Assembly: GCA_902363595.1 (NCBI GenBank)
Contig: CABJAP010000011.1
Span: forward strand, 1 to 64,000
Source of the DNA: Clostridia bacterium
Lineage (GTDB): Bacteria > Bacillota > Clostridia > Peptostreptococcales > Anaerovoracaceae
Direction of reading: 5' to 3'
Length of the DNA stretch: 64,000 bases
The translations under genes were made by a program, and so were the position numbers. The notes below the pieces were generated by a model. It was given only the letters and a program-made list of their open reading frames with translations. It searched no databases and was not told where the DNA came from. This document shows positions 44,412 to 53,216 of this stretch, one piece after another (positions within the stretch are counted from its first letter, which is position 1; every line of letters begins with the position of its first letter).

Positions 44412-44969
44412 TTACTCTTTAATAAGTAATTCAAGTTCTTCCTTTGTATAGATTTTTCCGCTTTTTCCAATATTATAAATTGACGTTGCGGGCGTTTCGC
44501 TGCCCTTGTCCAAAGTATCTGTCAGCTGAACGTCGGGCTCAGCTTTTTCTGTGGCCTCTATGTTCGGAATATTAGCGGTCTGTATCGTTTCTGGCTCGTG
44601 AGAGGATTCTTCCGGAGCGTTTATTGGTTCATGTTGTTTTTTCTCCGGTCCCTTATCCTCCTCCGCTGTATATTCGCCGTGTTTTTCTGCCGGCGGCGGT
44701 TCCGGATTCACGTTTTCTTTTTGTATCGGTTCCGTCTCTTGCACTTGTCCTGTTTGAATGCTGGCCGTGTTCTGCCGTGACACTGCCGCTGCTTCCTGCC
44801 TGATTCTGATGGTTAAAGCCTTTTCCACTGTAGTCAGACGCTTTTCGATATTTTCCAGAGCCGTGAGCTGCGCAGCGGATTGTTTCCGCCATAGGATCAG
44901 AGTGATCACTAGAATCAGCAGGATCACGACAGCTACTACTGCAAGTATCGGCAAAGCTATTGTCGTCAT
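44412..44969 (-). CDS. Membrane-anchored acidic protein with coiled-coil region, unknown function
   Basis: The 185-residue protein has one N-terminal transmembrane segment (residues 5-28), a short coiled coil (SAAQLTALENIEKRLTTVEK) and a Pro/Glu/Thr-rich acidic tail ending SGKIYTKEELELLIKE. I do not recognise a family. It is first in the operon with the zinc-ribbon protein and UPF0182, 18 bp upstream of the former, and a good promoter lies 80 bp upstream. Confidence 0.75.
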   Translation of the reverse strand: MTTIALPILAVVAVVILLILVITLILWRKQSAAQLTALENIEKRLTTVEKALTIRIRQEAAAVSRQNTASIQTGQVQETEPIQKENVNPEPPPAEKHGEYTAEEDKGPEKKQHEPINAPEESSHEPETIQTANIPNIEATEKAEPDVQLTDTLDKGSETPATSIYNIGKSGKIYTKEELELLIKE

Positions 44970-45047
44970 GCTAAAATCTCCTATTTTTAAGATATCCCGG
45001 CCTTTCTATTTGTCTTGGCGTACTTCACCGAGATTATAACTTTTAAT

Positions 45048-45076
45048 ATTATACTACAAAGTTAAAACAATAGCAA
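45048..45076 (-). promoter_or_regulatory. Promoter of the coiled-coil / zinc-ribbon / UPF0182 operon
   Basis: On the minus strand TTGCTA (45071-45076), 17 bp, TATAAT (45048-45053), about 80 bp before the start at 44969. Confidence 0.75.
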
Positions 45077-45112
45077 ACACAACAGTACAGAAAGCTTCAG
45101 GAAATTCCATAC

Positions 45113-45171
45113 GCAAAAAGAGCGGGTACCCCCGCTCCAATAATTAGGAGAGACATCCTGCTCTTTTTGCC
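45113..45171 (-). terminator. Terminator of the Asn-rich small gene
   Basis: On the minus strand GCAAAAAGAGC and GCTCTTTTTGC close a long hairpin with an inner GAGCGGGGG/CCCGCTC stem. The U-run is within the right arm. It lies 8 bp after the stop codon at 45179. Confidence 0.75.
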
Positions 45172-45178
45172 GTAAGAA

Positions 45179-45334
45179 TTAGTACTCAGATCTGTTGTTC
45201 TGGTTCTTTTCGTTGTTGAAACGATTGTTCTGTGAATTTTTTTCGTTCCTTTCACTTCTTTCGCTTCTGTTCTGGTTGTTGTTCTGGTTGTTGTTGTTGT
45301 TGTTCTGGTTGTTGTTGTTTTGGTTGTTTTTCAT
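45179..45334 (-). CDS. Asparagine/glutamine-rich 51-aa protein
   Basis: A short gene of 51 codons starts at the ATG at 45334, 8 nt after GAGGAGG, and stops at 45179, just before a terminator. The product is over half Asn and Gln in its first 22 residues (MKNNQNNNNQ), followed by a charged part (RSERSERNEKNS, FNNEKNQNNRSEY). Similar small Asn-rich proteins of unknown function occur in Clostridia. The combination of ribosome site, terminator and coherent composition supports a real gene. A competing ATG at 45341 in another frame yields only 29 residues and is worse spaced. Confidence 0.7.
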   Translation of the reverse strand: MKNNQNNNNQNNNNNNQNNNQNRSERSERNEKNSQNNRFNNEKNQNNRSEY

Positions 45335-45753
45335 TTCTCATCCCTCCTCGTTTATTATTTTGTTCCGACCGTGCATTTTGTATGTGCGGAAAAATGAGGA
45401 ATTTTTATACGCATGTGTTTTTTGGCTTTGATTGATTTGCAGTGGAAGGAATGAAGGCAGGTCATTCACTAAGAAAGTGACCGAAAAAAGAAAGTCGGCT
45501 GCCGGAAAAAGCCAAAATTTTTTTGCGGAATTTACACTTTTTTCAACGATTGATCCAGCCGGAACTGGGTAAAGTGCCGGTGAACTGCAACCGCAAGAAC
45601 TATTAATAATATCCATTTACATATGAAACCGCCCATATCCGAAGCTTGCAAAAGCGCTTTTCCCGCTTCTTCAGTTTACCAGAAGAATAAAAAATGGTAT
45701 CATTCGTTTTGGCAAATAGACCCGTATTCAATATAATAAAAGGAAGGTACATC
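45335..45753. other. Gene-free stretch upstream of the NlpC/P60 gene
   Basis: No gene is seen in about 420 bp. On the plus strand 45549-45601 has CCAGCCGGAACTGGG and TGCCGGTGAACTGCAACCGC, small GC-rich elements in AT-rich surroundings that could be part of a structured leader of the NlpC/P60 gene. AAAGGAAGG precedes the start at 45754. I do not recognise a riboswitch class. Confidence 0.35.
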
Positions 45754-47196
45754 ATGTTGAAATTTTTTCGAACCACTTGCACGGTATTAGCTGTTGTCGT
45801 ACTTTGCTCCTCATTCTCAGTCCTTGTCTTTGGGCAAAGCAGTGCAGAGCCAGCCGCAGCAACATCAGACGCCCAAAGTTCCGGACAAAAAATCATTGCA
45901 GAACTTGATAGTTTGCCATCCAACACATCTCGGCAAACCATTAAAATTGGCTCCGGAAAATCTCCCAATCTGCCGAAAGAACTCCGGGTCCGCTTTGAAA
46001 ATAACTCTGATTTTGTAGCCGTCAATGCGGACTGGAACTCAAAGCCGAGCTTCAGCGCCGATCGGGCAGGTAATTATACATTCACACCAACGTTTCCCGC
46101 TCAATTTCATACAAATCCATCTGCTGCACTTCCCGTTATCCATGTAATCGTAGTCAAAGCGGATACTTCCGTTAGTGGAATTTTTCAAAAATTCACAAAA
46201 AAATCGCGGCAGACAATTTTCCAAGATATTACTGTAACCCCGGCTTATGGAAGAACCCTCGAATTGCAGTTATACCAAAACGGACAGTGGCTCACGAAAA
46301 AAAGCTTTCAGCTGCCTGACTCAAGCAGCGCTGCCCTCACCGCCGTTTTCCCCAATGATTGGTGGAAGGTTCCCTCCTCCGCATGGCGTTTTGTGGTTCC
46401 GGAAAGCGACCAAGCAGCGGCTTTCACTAGCAGCAGTATAACCATAAAGACTCAAAGGTATTATCAAAATCCCTCAAAATATATTCAAATCCAGGATAAA
46501 ATAAAGTTAAAGCATTCCGGCGGCTACAATTTAAAGGTGGGATATATGGGGCTGAAAGTCCAGAAGGTCAATCGTTATTTTCATATTGGGAATAAATATT
46601 GGCCTCGCTACACTGCTCAAACAAAACGGAAAGTCAAAGCCTTTCAAAAGCGAAAAAAATTAAAGGCAACCGGCGTCGTTAATAAAGCTACGTGGTTAAT
46701 GATGGGTTTTTCGGAAAGTTCCTGGTACAACCTGGGAGCCTATGTTTCACCGATCATAGTAGACCCTTCCAGCACGAAAAAGGACCATATCGACGCGATG
46801 ATCAGTACCGCCAAGAAATATCTGGGCTCAAACTACGTGGTAGGAGCTTCGGGAAAACCCCGCCAGGGTGCGGATTGTTCAGGCCTGATCATGCAGGCGC
46901 TGTACGCGTCCGGCATCGATCCTTATCCGGTCAGTTGTGTAAGGCATTCCAAGCCGGGGTACGAATTTGAATCGCGAAATATCTGGAAGAACAAAAAGTT
47001 AAAGACCGTGTCTTATACGAAAAAGAAGCGGGGCGATTTGATCTTTTACCAAGGTCCCAGCGGAGCAATCAACCACATTGCCATTTATCTGGGCGGCGGA
47101 AAGGTAATCGAATCCTGGCCTAACAAAGTAGTGATCCGGCCGATTAAGAACGGCCGCCGGAGCAGAATTAAAGGGGTAAAACGAGTGTTTAATTAA
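45754..47196 (+). CDS. Secreted NlpC/P60 endopeptidase with peptidoglycan-binding domain
   Basis: The 480-residue protein has a signal peptide (residues 1-29, ending LVFGQSS). A roughly 230-residue region of beta-rich unknown folds follows, then a PG_binding_1 domain (about 265-320, with NRYFHIGNKYWPRYTAQTKR and KLKATGVVNKATWLMM) and a C-terminal NlpC/P60 domain. The catalytic Cys is in QGADCSGLIMQALYASG and the His in NHIAIYLGGGKVIESW. It should hydrolyse cell-wall peptides outside the cell. The start at 45754 is supported by the ribosome site and signal peptide. Confidence 0.92.
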   Translation: MLKFFRTTCTVLAVVVLCSSFSVLVFGQSSAEPAAATSDAQSSGQKIIAELDSLPSNTSRQTIKIGSGKSPNLPKELRVRFENNSDFVAVNADWNSKPSFSADRAGNYTFTPTFPAQFHTNPSAALPVIHVIVVKADTSVSGIFQKFTKKSRQTIFQDITVTPAYGRTLELQLYQNGQWLTKKSFQLPDSSSAALTAVFPNDWWKVPSSAWRFVVPESDQAAAFTSSSITIKTQRYYQNPSKYIQIQDKIKLKHSGGYNLKVGYMGLKVQKVNRYFHIGNKYWPRYTAQTKRKVKAFQKRKKLKATGVVNKATWLMMGFSESSWYNLGAYVSPIIVDPSSTKKDHIDAMISTAKKYLGSNYVVGASGKPRQGADCSGLIMQALYASGIDPYPVSCVRHSKPGYEFESRNIWKNKKLKTVSYTKKKRGDLIFYQGPSGAINHIAIYLGGGKVIESWPNKVVIRPIKNGRRSRIKGVKRVFN

Positions 47197-47216
47197 CGAC
47201 ATGTATTCAGGAAGAA

Positions 47217-47258
47217 TAAAACCAGCATACTTGTTGTAATACTGGCATTCTGGTTTTT
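47217..47258 (+). terminator. Terminator of the NlpC/P60 gene
   Basis: AAAACCAG pairs with CTGGTTTT around a loop containing a second small stem, followed by TTACGTTTTATTTT. It is 20 bp after the stop codon. Confidence 0.7.
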
Positions 47259-47484
47259 ACGTTTTATTTTTGCTTAAGCGCTTTTTTGCTGCTGAAGATT
47301 ATGGTCATCCCGATCGTCATGGCAATAAGCATTCCCCTACAAGCTGAGATCGACATCGGCACCGGTCTGGACCGAATCGGCATTATCCAATGTATCCCCA
47401 TCCGATGTGGTGGTTGTAGTTGATGTCGTCGTATTGTCATCGTCCCATCTTTGTATTGTAATTTACGAAATTTTTAAAATCTTC

Positions 47485-47515
47485 TTGACATTACAGTTAC
47501 AGGATACGCTAACAT
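47485..47515 (+). promoter_or_regulatory. EamA promoter with 19-bp spacer (MerR-type)
   Basis: TTGACA (47485-47490), 19 bp, TAACAT (47510-47515). Over-long 19-bp spacers are the hallmark of MerR-activated promoters. It is similar in layout to the promoter at 49337. The remaining part of 47259-47557 shows only a low-complexity Thr/Asp-coding minus-strand remnant around 47345-47450. Confidence 0.6.
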
Positions 47516-47557
47516 GATAGGTAAGAATATTGGATTGATGGAAAGAGGCTGAAAGGT

Positions 47558-48460
47558 TTGTTAGAAAAATTTATTCAGAAATATGGGGCCCCGGCCGGGG
47601 TTTTGAGCCTAATCATTGCCGCACTCCTGTGGGGCGGCGAATATGTAGTTGCAAAAGATGTTTTGAACTTGATCGAACCAAATTGGAGCAATGCTATCCG
47701 AACGTTCTTCACGTCTGTTCTGGCCCTCGTTATATGGCGGAAGCAGTTTGCCAGGGCCACCCGGCAGGATTGGAGACGGGGAGCCGTCTGCGGGAGTTTG
47801 TTCGGCCTGGCCTTTGCGCTTCAGATCATGGGATTGAAGATGATCAACGCCGGAATTAACGCGTTTATCTCTTCTGCATATGTTGTGCTGGTTCCATTTA
47901 TGGTATGGTGCATCGAAAAAAAGCGGCCACCCAGTAAAGTTTTTGTCAGCGCTTTCGTGGGAATTTTAGGCGTAAGTATCATGTCCGTAACCGGTTTTTC
48001 CACAGGGAGTCTGTCAATCGGCACCGGCGAACTTTTATCGCTGCTCAGCGCCGTCGGCTATGGAGGTGCCATCGTGGCGGCGGATTATTACACGAAAAAA
48101 ACATCTGTAGAATTTATCACAGGCTGTCAGTTCTTATTTACGTTTGTCATCGCTGTCATCTTTGCAGTGATTATGGAAGTGCCGCCGCGCATCGTTATGA
48201 CGCCGTCCATTCTGTTGGAGTTTTTATATTTAATCATCTGCGGAACATTTATTACGCAGCTTTTGTTTACCATAGGCGTGAAATATGCTTCGGCCAATCA
48301 GGCAGGCGTCATATTCCCCTTAGAATCTGTTTCCGCAACCATATTGGGCTGCCTGTTTTTGCACGAGCAGCTGAAAGTCGTTCAGGTTATCGGGGGAATT
48401 CTCATTGTTGCCGCGATCGTCATCAGCAGCATTACCAGGAAGAAGTCATCAGACTTATAA
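47558..48460 (+). CDS. EamA/DMT-family transporter
   Basis: The 300-residue protein has ten hydrophobic segments in two EamA repeats (first repeat LSLIIAALLWGGEYVVAKDV; second from GTGELLSLLSAVGYGGAIVA). The TTG start is preceded by GAAAGG. DMT proteins export or import metabolites or drugs. It converges with the MerR gene, overlapping it by 6 nt, and shares a MerR-like promoter layout with the second EamA gene. Confidence 0.9.
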   Translation: MLEKFIQKYGAPAGVLSLIIAALLWGGEYVVAKDVLNLIEPNWSNAIRTFFTSVLALVIWRKQFARATRQDWRRGAVCGSLFGLAFALQIMGLKMINAGINAFISSAYVVLVPFMVWCIEKKRPPSKVFVSAFVGILGVSIMSVTGFSTGSLSIGTGELLSLLSAVGYGGAIVAADYYTKKTSVEFITGCQFLFTFVIAVIFAVIMEVPPRIVMTPSILLEFLYLIICGTFITQLLFTIGVKYASANQAGVIFPLESVSATILGCLFLHEQLKVVQVIGGILIVAAIVISSITRKKSSDL

Positions 48461-49258
48461 AGAAACCGGTCCGATAATCTCAACCATGGCTTTATAGTAA
48501 TCGTATTTAATGCCGTTTTCGGACCCGGCTGTCAGGAACTTGCTAATCACAACGCCCGTCGTATTACCAAGTTCATGCAGCCCTTTTAGATCCTCTTTCA
48601 GATTATGCTCCCACGGGAAGGCGTACTCCGTTCGAAAGAGAAACGATAAGTACTGATTTTCTGGCTTTTTCAGTGCCCAAAGGGGCGCTACCCCTTCCGG
48701 TATCTGATCCGCGTGATCAAGGGGTAGAGCGATACCCTCCAGACACCGATCGTAAGGAGGCTCATAGACATTGATCATACAAAACGTATTTATACTGCTT
48801 ACGTATAATTCCATGATGGAATTTTCAAAACTCCAGGGCAAAAGAATGAAGGGATCGGGCTTGCATGGCTGAAATGGGGCATTTTGCAGCGCCTTATATT
48901 CATTGGATCGTTCAATCCTGTAATCCAGCTTGCTCATCGTATTCGACAGCTTTTCCATTTCCTTTTCCAGCACACTGCGCCTTTTGGCAATCATATCGAT
49001 GTTATCGTCTACGGACGCTTGGTTGATTCGGCAAATGTCCTTGAGGGACAGACCGAGAGAACGGTACATGAGCAAATCCTGTATTTCAGAAATTGATTTC
49101 TTGGAATAGACTCGGTAATCGTTTTCCTTATTTCTTTCCAGGGAAATTAATCCTTTCTTCTCCCAATAGCGTAACGCGGACTTGGGTACATTGAAGAGCT
49201 TTGCGATATCTTTTATGTTTTTAAGGAATGCTTTGCTATTTTCCTTTTGATCTGGCAT
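48455..49258 (-). CDS. MerR-family transcriptional regulator
   Basis: The 267-residue regulator starts at the ATG at 49258 (AAGGTGG upstream). The N-terminal MerR HTH reads NIKDIAKLFNVPKSALRYWE and KGLISLERNKENDYRVYS, then a coiled-coil dimerisation helix (about 85-130). A roughly 130-residue C-terminal effector domain lacks metal-binding Cys clusters, so it should sense an organic ligand. It is divergent from the EamA gene at 49408 and convergent with the one at 47558. Confidence 0.92.
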   Translation of the reverse strand: MPDQKENSKAFLKNIKDIAKLFNVPKSALRYWEKKGLISLERNKENDYRVYSKKSISEIQDLLMYRSLGLSLKDICRINQASVDDNIDMIAKRRSVLEKEMEKLSNTMSKLDYRIERSNEYKALQNAPFQPCKPDPFILLPWSFENSIMELYVSSINTFCMINVYEPPYDRCLEGIALPLDHADQIPEGVAPLWALKKPENQYLSFLFRTEYAFPWEHNLKEDLKGLHELGNTTGVVISKFLTAGSENGIKYDYYKAMVEIIGPVSL

Positions 49259-49336
49259 CTTGTCCACCTTTTTCTTATCGGAGTTACAATAAAGGAACGG
49301 TCGTTTTGATATAAGGAAATTCTATCAAAATAACCA

Positions 49337-49367
49337 TTGACATTCAAGTAAGTTTAAGGTTTACCAT
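49337..49367 (+). promoter_or_regulatory. Second EamA promoter with 19-bp spacer (MerR-type)
   Basis: TTGACA (49337-49342), 19 bp (TTCAAGTAAGTTTAAGGTT), TACCAT (49362-49367). It lies in the divergent region between the MerR gene and the EamA gene, the usual place for a MerR operator. Confidence 0.7.
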
Positions 49368-49407
49368 GAGAACATAGAATTCAAAACTTAATTCAGGAGG
49401 AGAGAAG

Positions 49408-50316
49408 ATGGATTTACAAACAACGGACAAAAAAATAAAGCCAGTATTGGCGGCTACGGTTTTACCGGTGGCAGGCGGATTGGATTTTGTCTTTATTGAA
49501 TATATTTCCGCATACATAGACTCGGTGAGTCTGGTGTTCTTGAGACTTGCGCTGATCGCTATTTTATTTCTGATTGTACTTAAGATCAAAGAAAAGAAGC
49601 TGCCTTTTCAAAAGGAAGACATACCAAGATTTCTGATTGGCGGCGCTCTTGGATCCGGGCTCTATTATATCATCGAAGCCATCGGGATTACGCTTACGGG
49701 AGCCTCTCTTTCGTCGCTGTTGTTTGCAACTGTCCCTCTCTTTGGAATGATCGGAGATGCCATCGTATATAAAAATAAAATTACAAAAGTAAAATTGCTT
49801 GGCGTTCTGGCGTCCATTGCTGGTGTGGCCGTGATTCTTATGGGCGCAGAAGAAGGCGATTTCAGCGGCAGTCTCTTGGGGATCATTCTGGTGCTCATTG
49901 CTGCCTGCTGCTGGGTTGGTTATACGATTGTCGCCAAACCATTAAATAACAAGTATTCCATCTTGGCAATGACGACCGGTTTTTTTACAGCGGGAGCATT
50001 GATCGATCTGCCGCTTTTCTTGCTCTATCATCCGGAGCACGTTCTGCAGCTCACTCCAATCCAGTTAATCCTCATTATGGCGGCGGCTGTCCTTCTTATC
50101 GGAATCAGTCAGCTTTTCTATCTTTATGGGGTCGGAAGGTTGGCAGTAACAACAACCGCCATTATGATGAACCTGCTGCCTTTCACAGCGGTTATTGTCA
50201 CATGGATTTTATTTGGGACGTTATTAAACACGATGCAGTTGCTGGGCGGAGCTGTAATCATAGCATCGATTACCATAGTTGCCCTGGCAGACAGGCCGAA
50301 GGTCGGCACCGAATAA
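49408..50316 (+). CDS. EamA/DMT-family transporter, MerR-adjacent
   Basis: The 302-residue protein has ten hydrophobic segments and two EamA repeats (second repeat from GSLLGIILVLIAACCWVGYT). GGAGGAGAG precedes the ATG. It is only distantly like the EamA protein at 47558. Divergence from the MerR gene suggests that the regulator controls it, perhaps as an efflux pump for the sensed ligand. Confidence 0.92.
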   Translation: MDLQTTDKKIKPVLAATVLPVAGGLDFVFIEYISAYIDSVSLVFLRLALIAILFLIVLKIKEKKLPFQKEDIPRFLIGGALGSGLYYIIEAIGITLTGASLSSLLFATVPLFGMIGDAIVYKNKITKVKLLGVLASIAGVAVILMGAEEGDFSGSLLGIILVLIAACCWVGYTIVAKPLNNKYSILAMTTGFFTAGALIDLPLFLLYHPEHVLQLTPIQLILIMAAAVLLIGISQLFYLYGVGRLAVTTTAIMMNLLPFTAVIVTWILFGTLLNTMQLLGGAVIIASITIVALADRPKVGTE

Positions 50317-51117
50317 AAGTGTCCGGAACAACGGATGCGGTGTGAAGAAAACATCTAGATGCACCAGACTTATCAACGGGTTTACAAAGGATATAAATCA
50401 ACGATGCGGGAAATTAAAGTGTCTCAGATTGTCTGTTTGGGAATCATAGAACGTTCTAAAACGTTAGAATTTTATGGTTTATTCAACCCGCTCTTCGCGG
50501 CCTGCCGTCCGGCGGCTCCGCTTTCAATCGTCTTGGACCGCGCCTTACTCGATGGTTCCGCCGGACCATCTCGCTTTACACTCGCGCCTTTCGGGTTCGA
50601 ACCCATCGCGGCCTTTTTACAAAAAAAGATACCAGCTGTCTGCGGTATCTTTGCATTTTGATGCACCATCAAGGGTTCGAACAATTATCAAAATCTGAAA
50701 GTATTGAAAAATAGAGGTTTGACACGTTGCCTGATTCGAGTGTAAGCACAAGTGTAAGCATTTTGGCGGATGCTGCTTAGGGGGGCTTGCATGGTGGAAA
50801 AGTGTCACTCTTGTTCATTATTTTTTGACGTATTTCCTTATCAATCTATTTGCTTTACTCTGTGATATTTTTAATCTGTCTGCAAGTTTGTATGATATCT
50901 TTGCAGGCCTGCAATGCATAATGAAGCATCTGCTCTGCAACAAAACAAATATCACCTGTTTTGCTTCCGAATTCATCAACATATACCTGCAATTCGGGTT
51001 CTTTGATTATGTCCTTTGGAGGTGGTTCGAAGCCTTCCGGAATAAATATTGCTTCGTACAAAAATGTGTCCAGAACTTGAACTTCACCATGTTTTCAAAT
51101 TCCGATTTGTAGTCGTG
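50317..51117. other. Gene-free 0.8 kb containing terminator and island end
   Basis: The segment 50480-50620 is locally GC-rich, with open frames on both strands but no ribosome sites or family similarity. It includes GGGTTCGAACCC (about 50598-50609), a T-arm-like word. The hairpin AAAGATACC / GGTATCTTT (about 50623-50652) is terminator-like. A 19-bp tRNA-Lys 3'-end copy is at 50664-50682. From 50700 the DNA becomes AT-rich. I see nothing else. Confidence 0.5.
50664..50682 (-). repeat. Candidate attachment site: 19-bp copy of the tRNA-Lys 3' end
   Basis: CACCATCAAGGGTTCGAAC matches positions 58726-58744 of the tRNA-Lys(CTT) gene in 18 of 19 bases and has the same orientation. The repeat lies 8.06 kb away on the 3' side of that tRNA, the expected arrangement of the two ends of an integrated element. 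Confidence 0.6.
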
Positions 51118-51756
51118 TTATCGTTCTAAATTACCCTCATTCAGCTCAACCATCTTTAAACTGTCAATACGCTTCTTTGTATCTTCAGCTCTGTCTGCAG
51201 GAAAGCTGTACCTCCAGTGATCATATTCTGAAGTAAGAATGCTGCCACTGGTAAGCTTAGACTTTATTTCACTCCATGAGCGAAGGTCTTCTGCCAGAGT
51301 ACGGCTATAATTCGGATGATTGATATCCTGCTTCAGACATACCTGCCCGTCAAGGGTGGTAATTGTCAGTCCATAGTTATCTTCCAAGGCAAATAACGTG
51401 TGCATTATTCCGATATATGAGTCTATATCCGGAACATTGATTGCTTCACTGGCCACATCAAATATCTTTGCCATGTCATTTATCATGTCCTGCTTAGGCT
51501 TTCTCTTTTCGTTTTCATACTGCCAAGGGCCCTGCCCGTTCTGGAATTCAGCCATAAAAGCAGTATCAAGGCCACAGTAGTTTTCCACAGTCCTGAATCC
51601 CATTTTATCTGCAATATCAATAAGGTACTTGCTGGCAATGTATTCCGCTCCGCCAAGTTCCGGATTTTTGAACAGGAAATCACTTATTCCTTTCATTTTG
51701 TCTATATATTTATCAACTTGTTTTTCAATCTGCTTTATCTGTCTGTACTCTATCAT
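51118..51756 (-). pseudogene. Chimeric ORF: truncated M20 amidohydrolase N-terminus fused to an unrecognised segment
   Basis: The first 75 of 212 residues (KMKGISDFLFKNPELGGAEY, then YCGLDTAFMAEFQNGQGP) match the N-terminus of M20-type amidohydrolases, which normally continue into an FLAEYDALPG-like metal site. Here the similarity stops abruptly at GQGP. The remaining 135 residues (from WQYENEKRKPKQDM) are of no family I recognise. No metal ligands remain, so peptidase activity is excluded. I read it as a deletion or recombination junction; whether the fused protein is made is unknown. It is divergent from the sigma-54 regulator gene. Confidence 0.6.
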
Positions 51757-51827
51757 AGTTTTCCTCCAACGAGTTTAATATAACACATATGTCCTAATTT
51801 TACAAAACAGATGACGAAAAGCTACGA

Positions 51828-53216
51828 ATGTTTTATAATATTGCTATGAATAACGAATTTGATTTTTTACAATTAAATAAACTTCTTAACAAACTTACTG
51901 ATGGAATAGTTTTTACTGATATCAGCGGTATTGTGCTGTTTTGCAATGACACTGCTGCTGCAAATTACGGAATATCGAAATACTCTCTGACGGGAACATC
52001 CATAGAGACTCTGGTTGAGAAACAACTCGTAGATCAGTCATTTAACCAGCTTGCTGCATCAACCGGCAAACCTGTCACTTACGAGCAGATTTGCAAATCC
52101 AAGAAGCAGCTGATAAACAAAACTATACCTGTTTTTGATAAAAAGCAAAAACTTGAATTTATTATAGAACAAACATATTGTGTAGACGAACTGGCTTTTG
52201 AATCCAATAATAAAATAAGTGATTCTCCAGTCATCAAGCAGGCTGCTGTACCTCAGCCTACCGTTCCTGAGAACAATCTGATAACTGAATTCAAAAGCAA
52301 AGCAATGTCTCAGGTATACAGCCTTGCCGATAACATGGCTCCAAAGAATATTAACATTCTCATTCTGAATCCTTCCGGAACAGGTAAATCATGTCTGGCA
52401 AAAAGGATACATGATAACAGCACCAGAAAAAACGGGCCTTTCGTAACTATAAACTGCTCTACAATTCCAGAAAATCTTATTGAATCAGAGCTTTTTGGCT
52501 ATATGAAGGGTGCCTTCAGCGGGGCCAGCGATCGCGGCAAACCAGGTCTTGTGGAACTAGCCGATGGTGGTATCCTTTTCCTCGATGAAATAGGCGAAAT
52601 CCCCCTGAGCCTTCAAGCCAAGATTCTGCAGCTTGTTCAGGACAAAACCTACCTCCCTGTTGGTGGCGTGCAGCCGAAGCAGATAGATGCCAGAATAATA
52701 GCTGCTACAAATAAGAATCTGTTTCTTCAGGTTAAGGATGGTGTATTCCGTGAAGATCTCTATTACCGTCTTGCTGTAGTGACAATTACAATGCCGGCAC
52801 TTAAAGGTCGCTATGAGGATATTGAACTTCTTATCCATCACTTCACACATATATTCAATCATAAGCACAAAACCGATGCTGTATTCTCAAAAAAAGCTAT
52901 GGAACTTATGCTTGATTATTCGTGGCCTGGCAATGTCCGAGAGCTTGAACATCTGATAGAATTTCTGATACTGAATGCCGATGAAGGATATATAACTCCA
53001 CAGATGCTGCCTTCACAAATCATAAACGAATCTGAACTACCTGAGCACAACGGCAGCTTCACGCCTGCATCGGATTTCATCAGCGTATCGCCATCCGTTT
53101 CAGATACCAGCAAACTTGATGCAGTAGACTCTTTTGATAATTACATCGAATCATGCGAGAGCCAGCTTATAAATCATCTCTATTTAGAGTACAACAATTC
53201 ATACATTACGTTTTAA
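51828..53216 (+). CDS. Sigma-54-dependent activator lacking its C-terminal HTH
   Basis: The 462-residue protein has an N-terminal PAS-like sensor (about 10-110) and an AAA+ sigma-54 interaction domain. The Walker A is the variant NPSGTGKSCLAKRIH, followed by GAFSGA (the sigma-54 contact loop, usual form GAFTGA), GGILFLDEIGEIPLSLQAK, FREDLYYRLAVVTI and YSWPGNVRELEHLIEFL. The expected Fis-type HTH begins (LINHLYLEYNNSYIT) but ends after one helix at the stop codon 53214-53216, so DNA binding is probably lost. I consider it a 3'-truncated gene rather than one of the natural HTH-less activators. Confidence 0.8.
   Translation: MFYNIAMNNEFDFLQLNKLLNKLTDGIVFTDISGIVLFCNDTAAANYGISKYSLTGTSIETLVEKQLVDQSFNQLAASTGKPVTYEQICKSKKQLINKTIPVFDKKQKLEFIIEQTYCVDELAFESNNKISDSPVIKQAAVPQPTVPENNLITEFKSKAMSQVYSLADNMAPKNINILILNPSGTGKSCLAKRIHDNSTRKNGPFVTINCSTIPENLIESELFGYMKGAFSGASDRGKPGLVELADGGILFLDEIGEIPLSLQAKILQLVQDKTYLPVGGVQPKQIDARIIAATNKNLFLQVKDGVFREDLYYRLAVVTITMPALKGRYEDIELLIHHFTHIFNHKHKTDAVFSKKAMELMLDYSWPGNVRELEHLIEFLILNADEGYITPQMLPSQIINESELPEHNGSFTPASDFISVSPSVSDTSKLDAVDSFDNYIESCESQLINHLYLEYNNSYITF

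Noticed and set aside
45549..45601. Possible known riboswitch upstream of the NlpC/P60 gene (c-di-AMP or c-di-GMP type)
   Set aside because: Considered because such riboswitches control wall hydrolases, but I could not match any consensus core.
47345..47450. Minus-strand Asp/Thr-rich coding-like tail ending ADVDLSL
   Set aside because: Only about 35 codons with no start. It could be a remnant of a secreted protein, but it is too weak to list.
50359..50808. Short overlapping frames on both strands in the GC-rich patch, with a GGGTTCGAACCC word
   Set aside because: No ribosome sites and no conserved family. The T-arm-like word has no cloverleaf around it, so it is not a tRNA.
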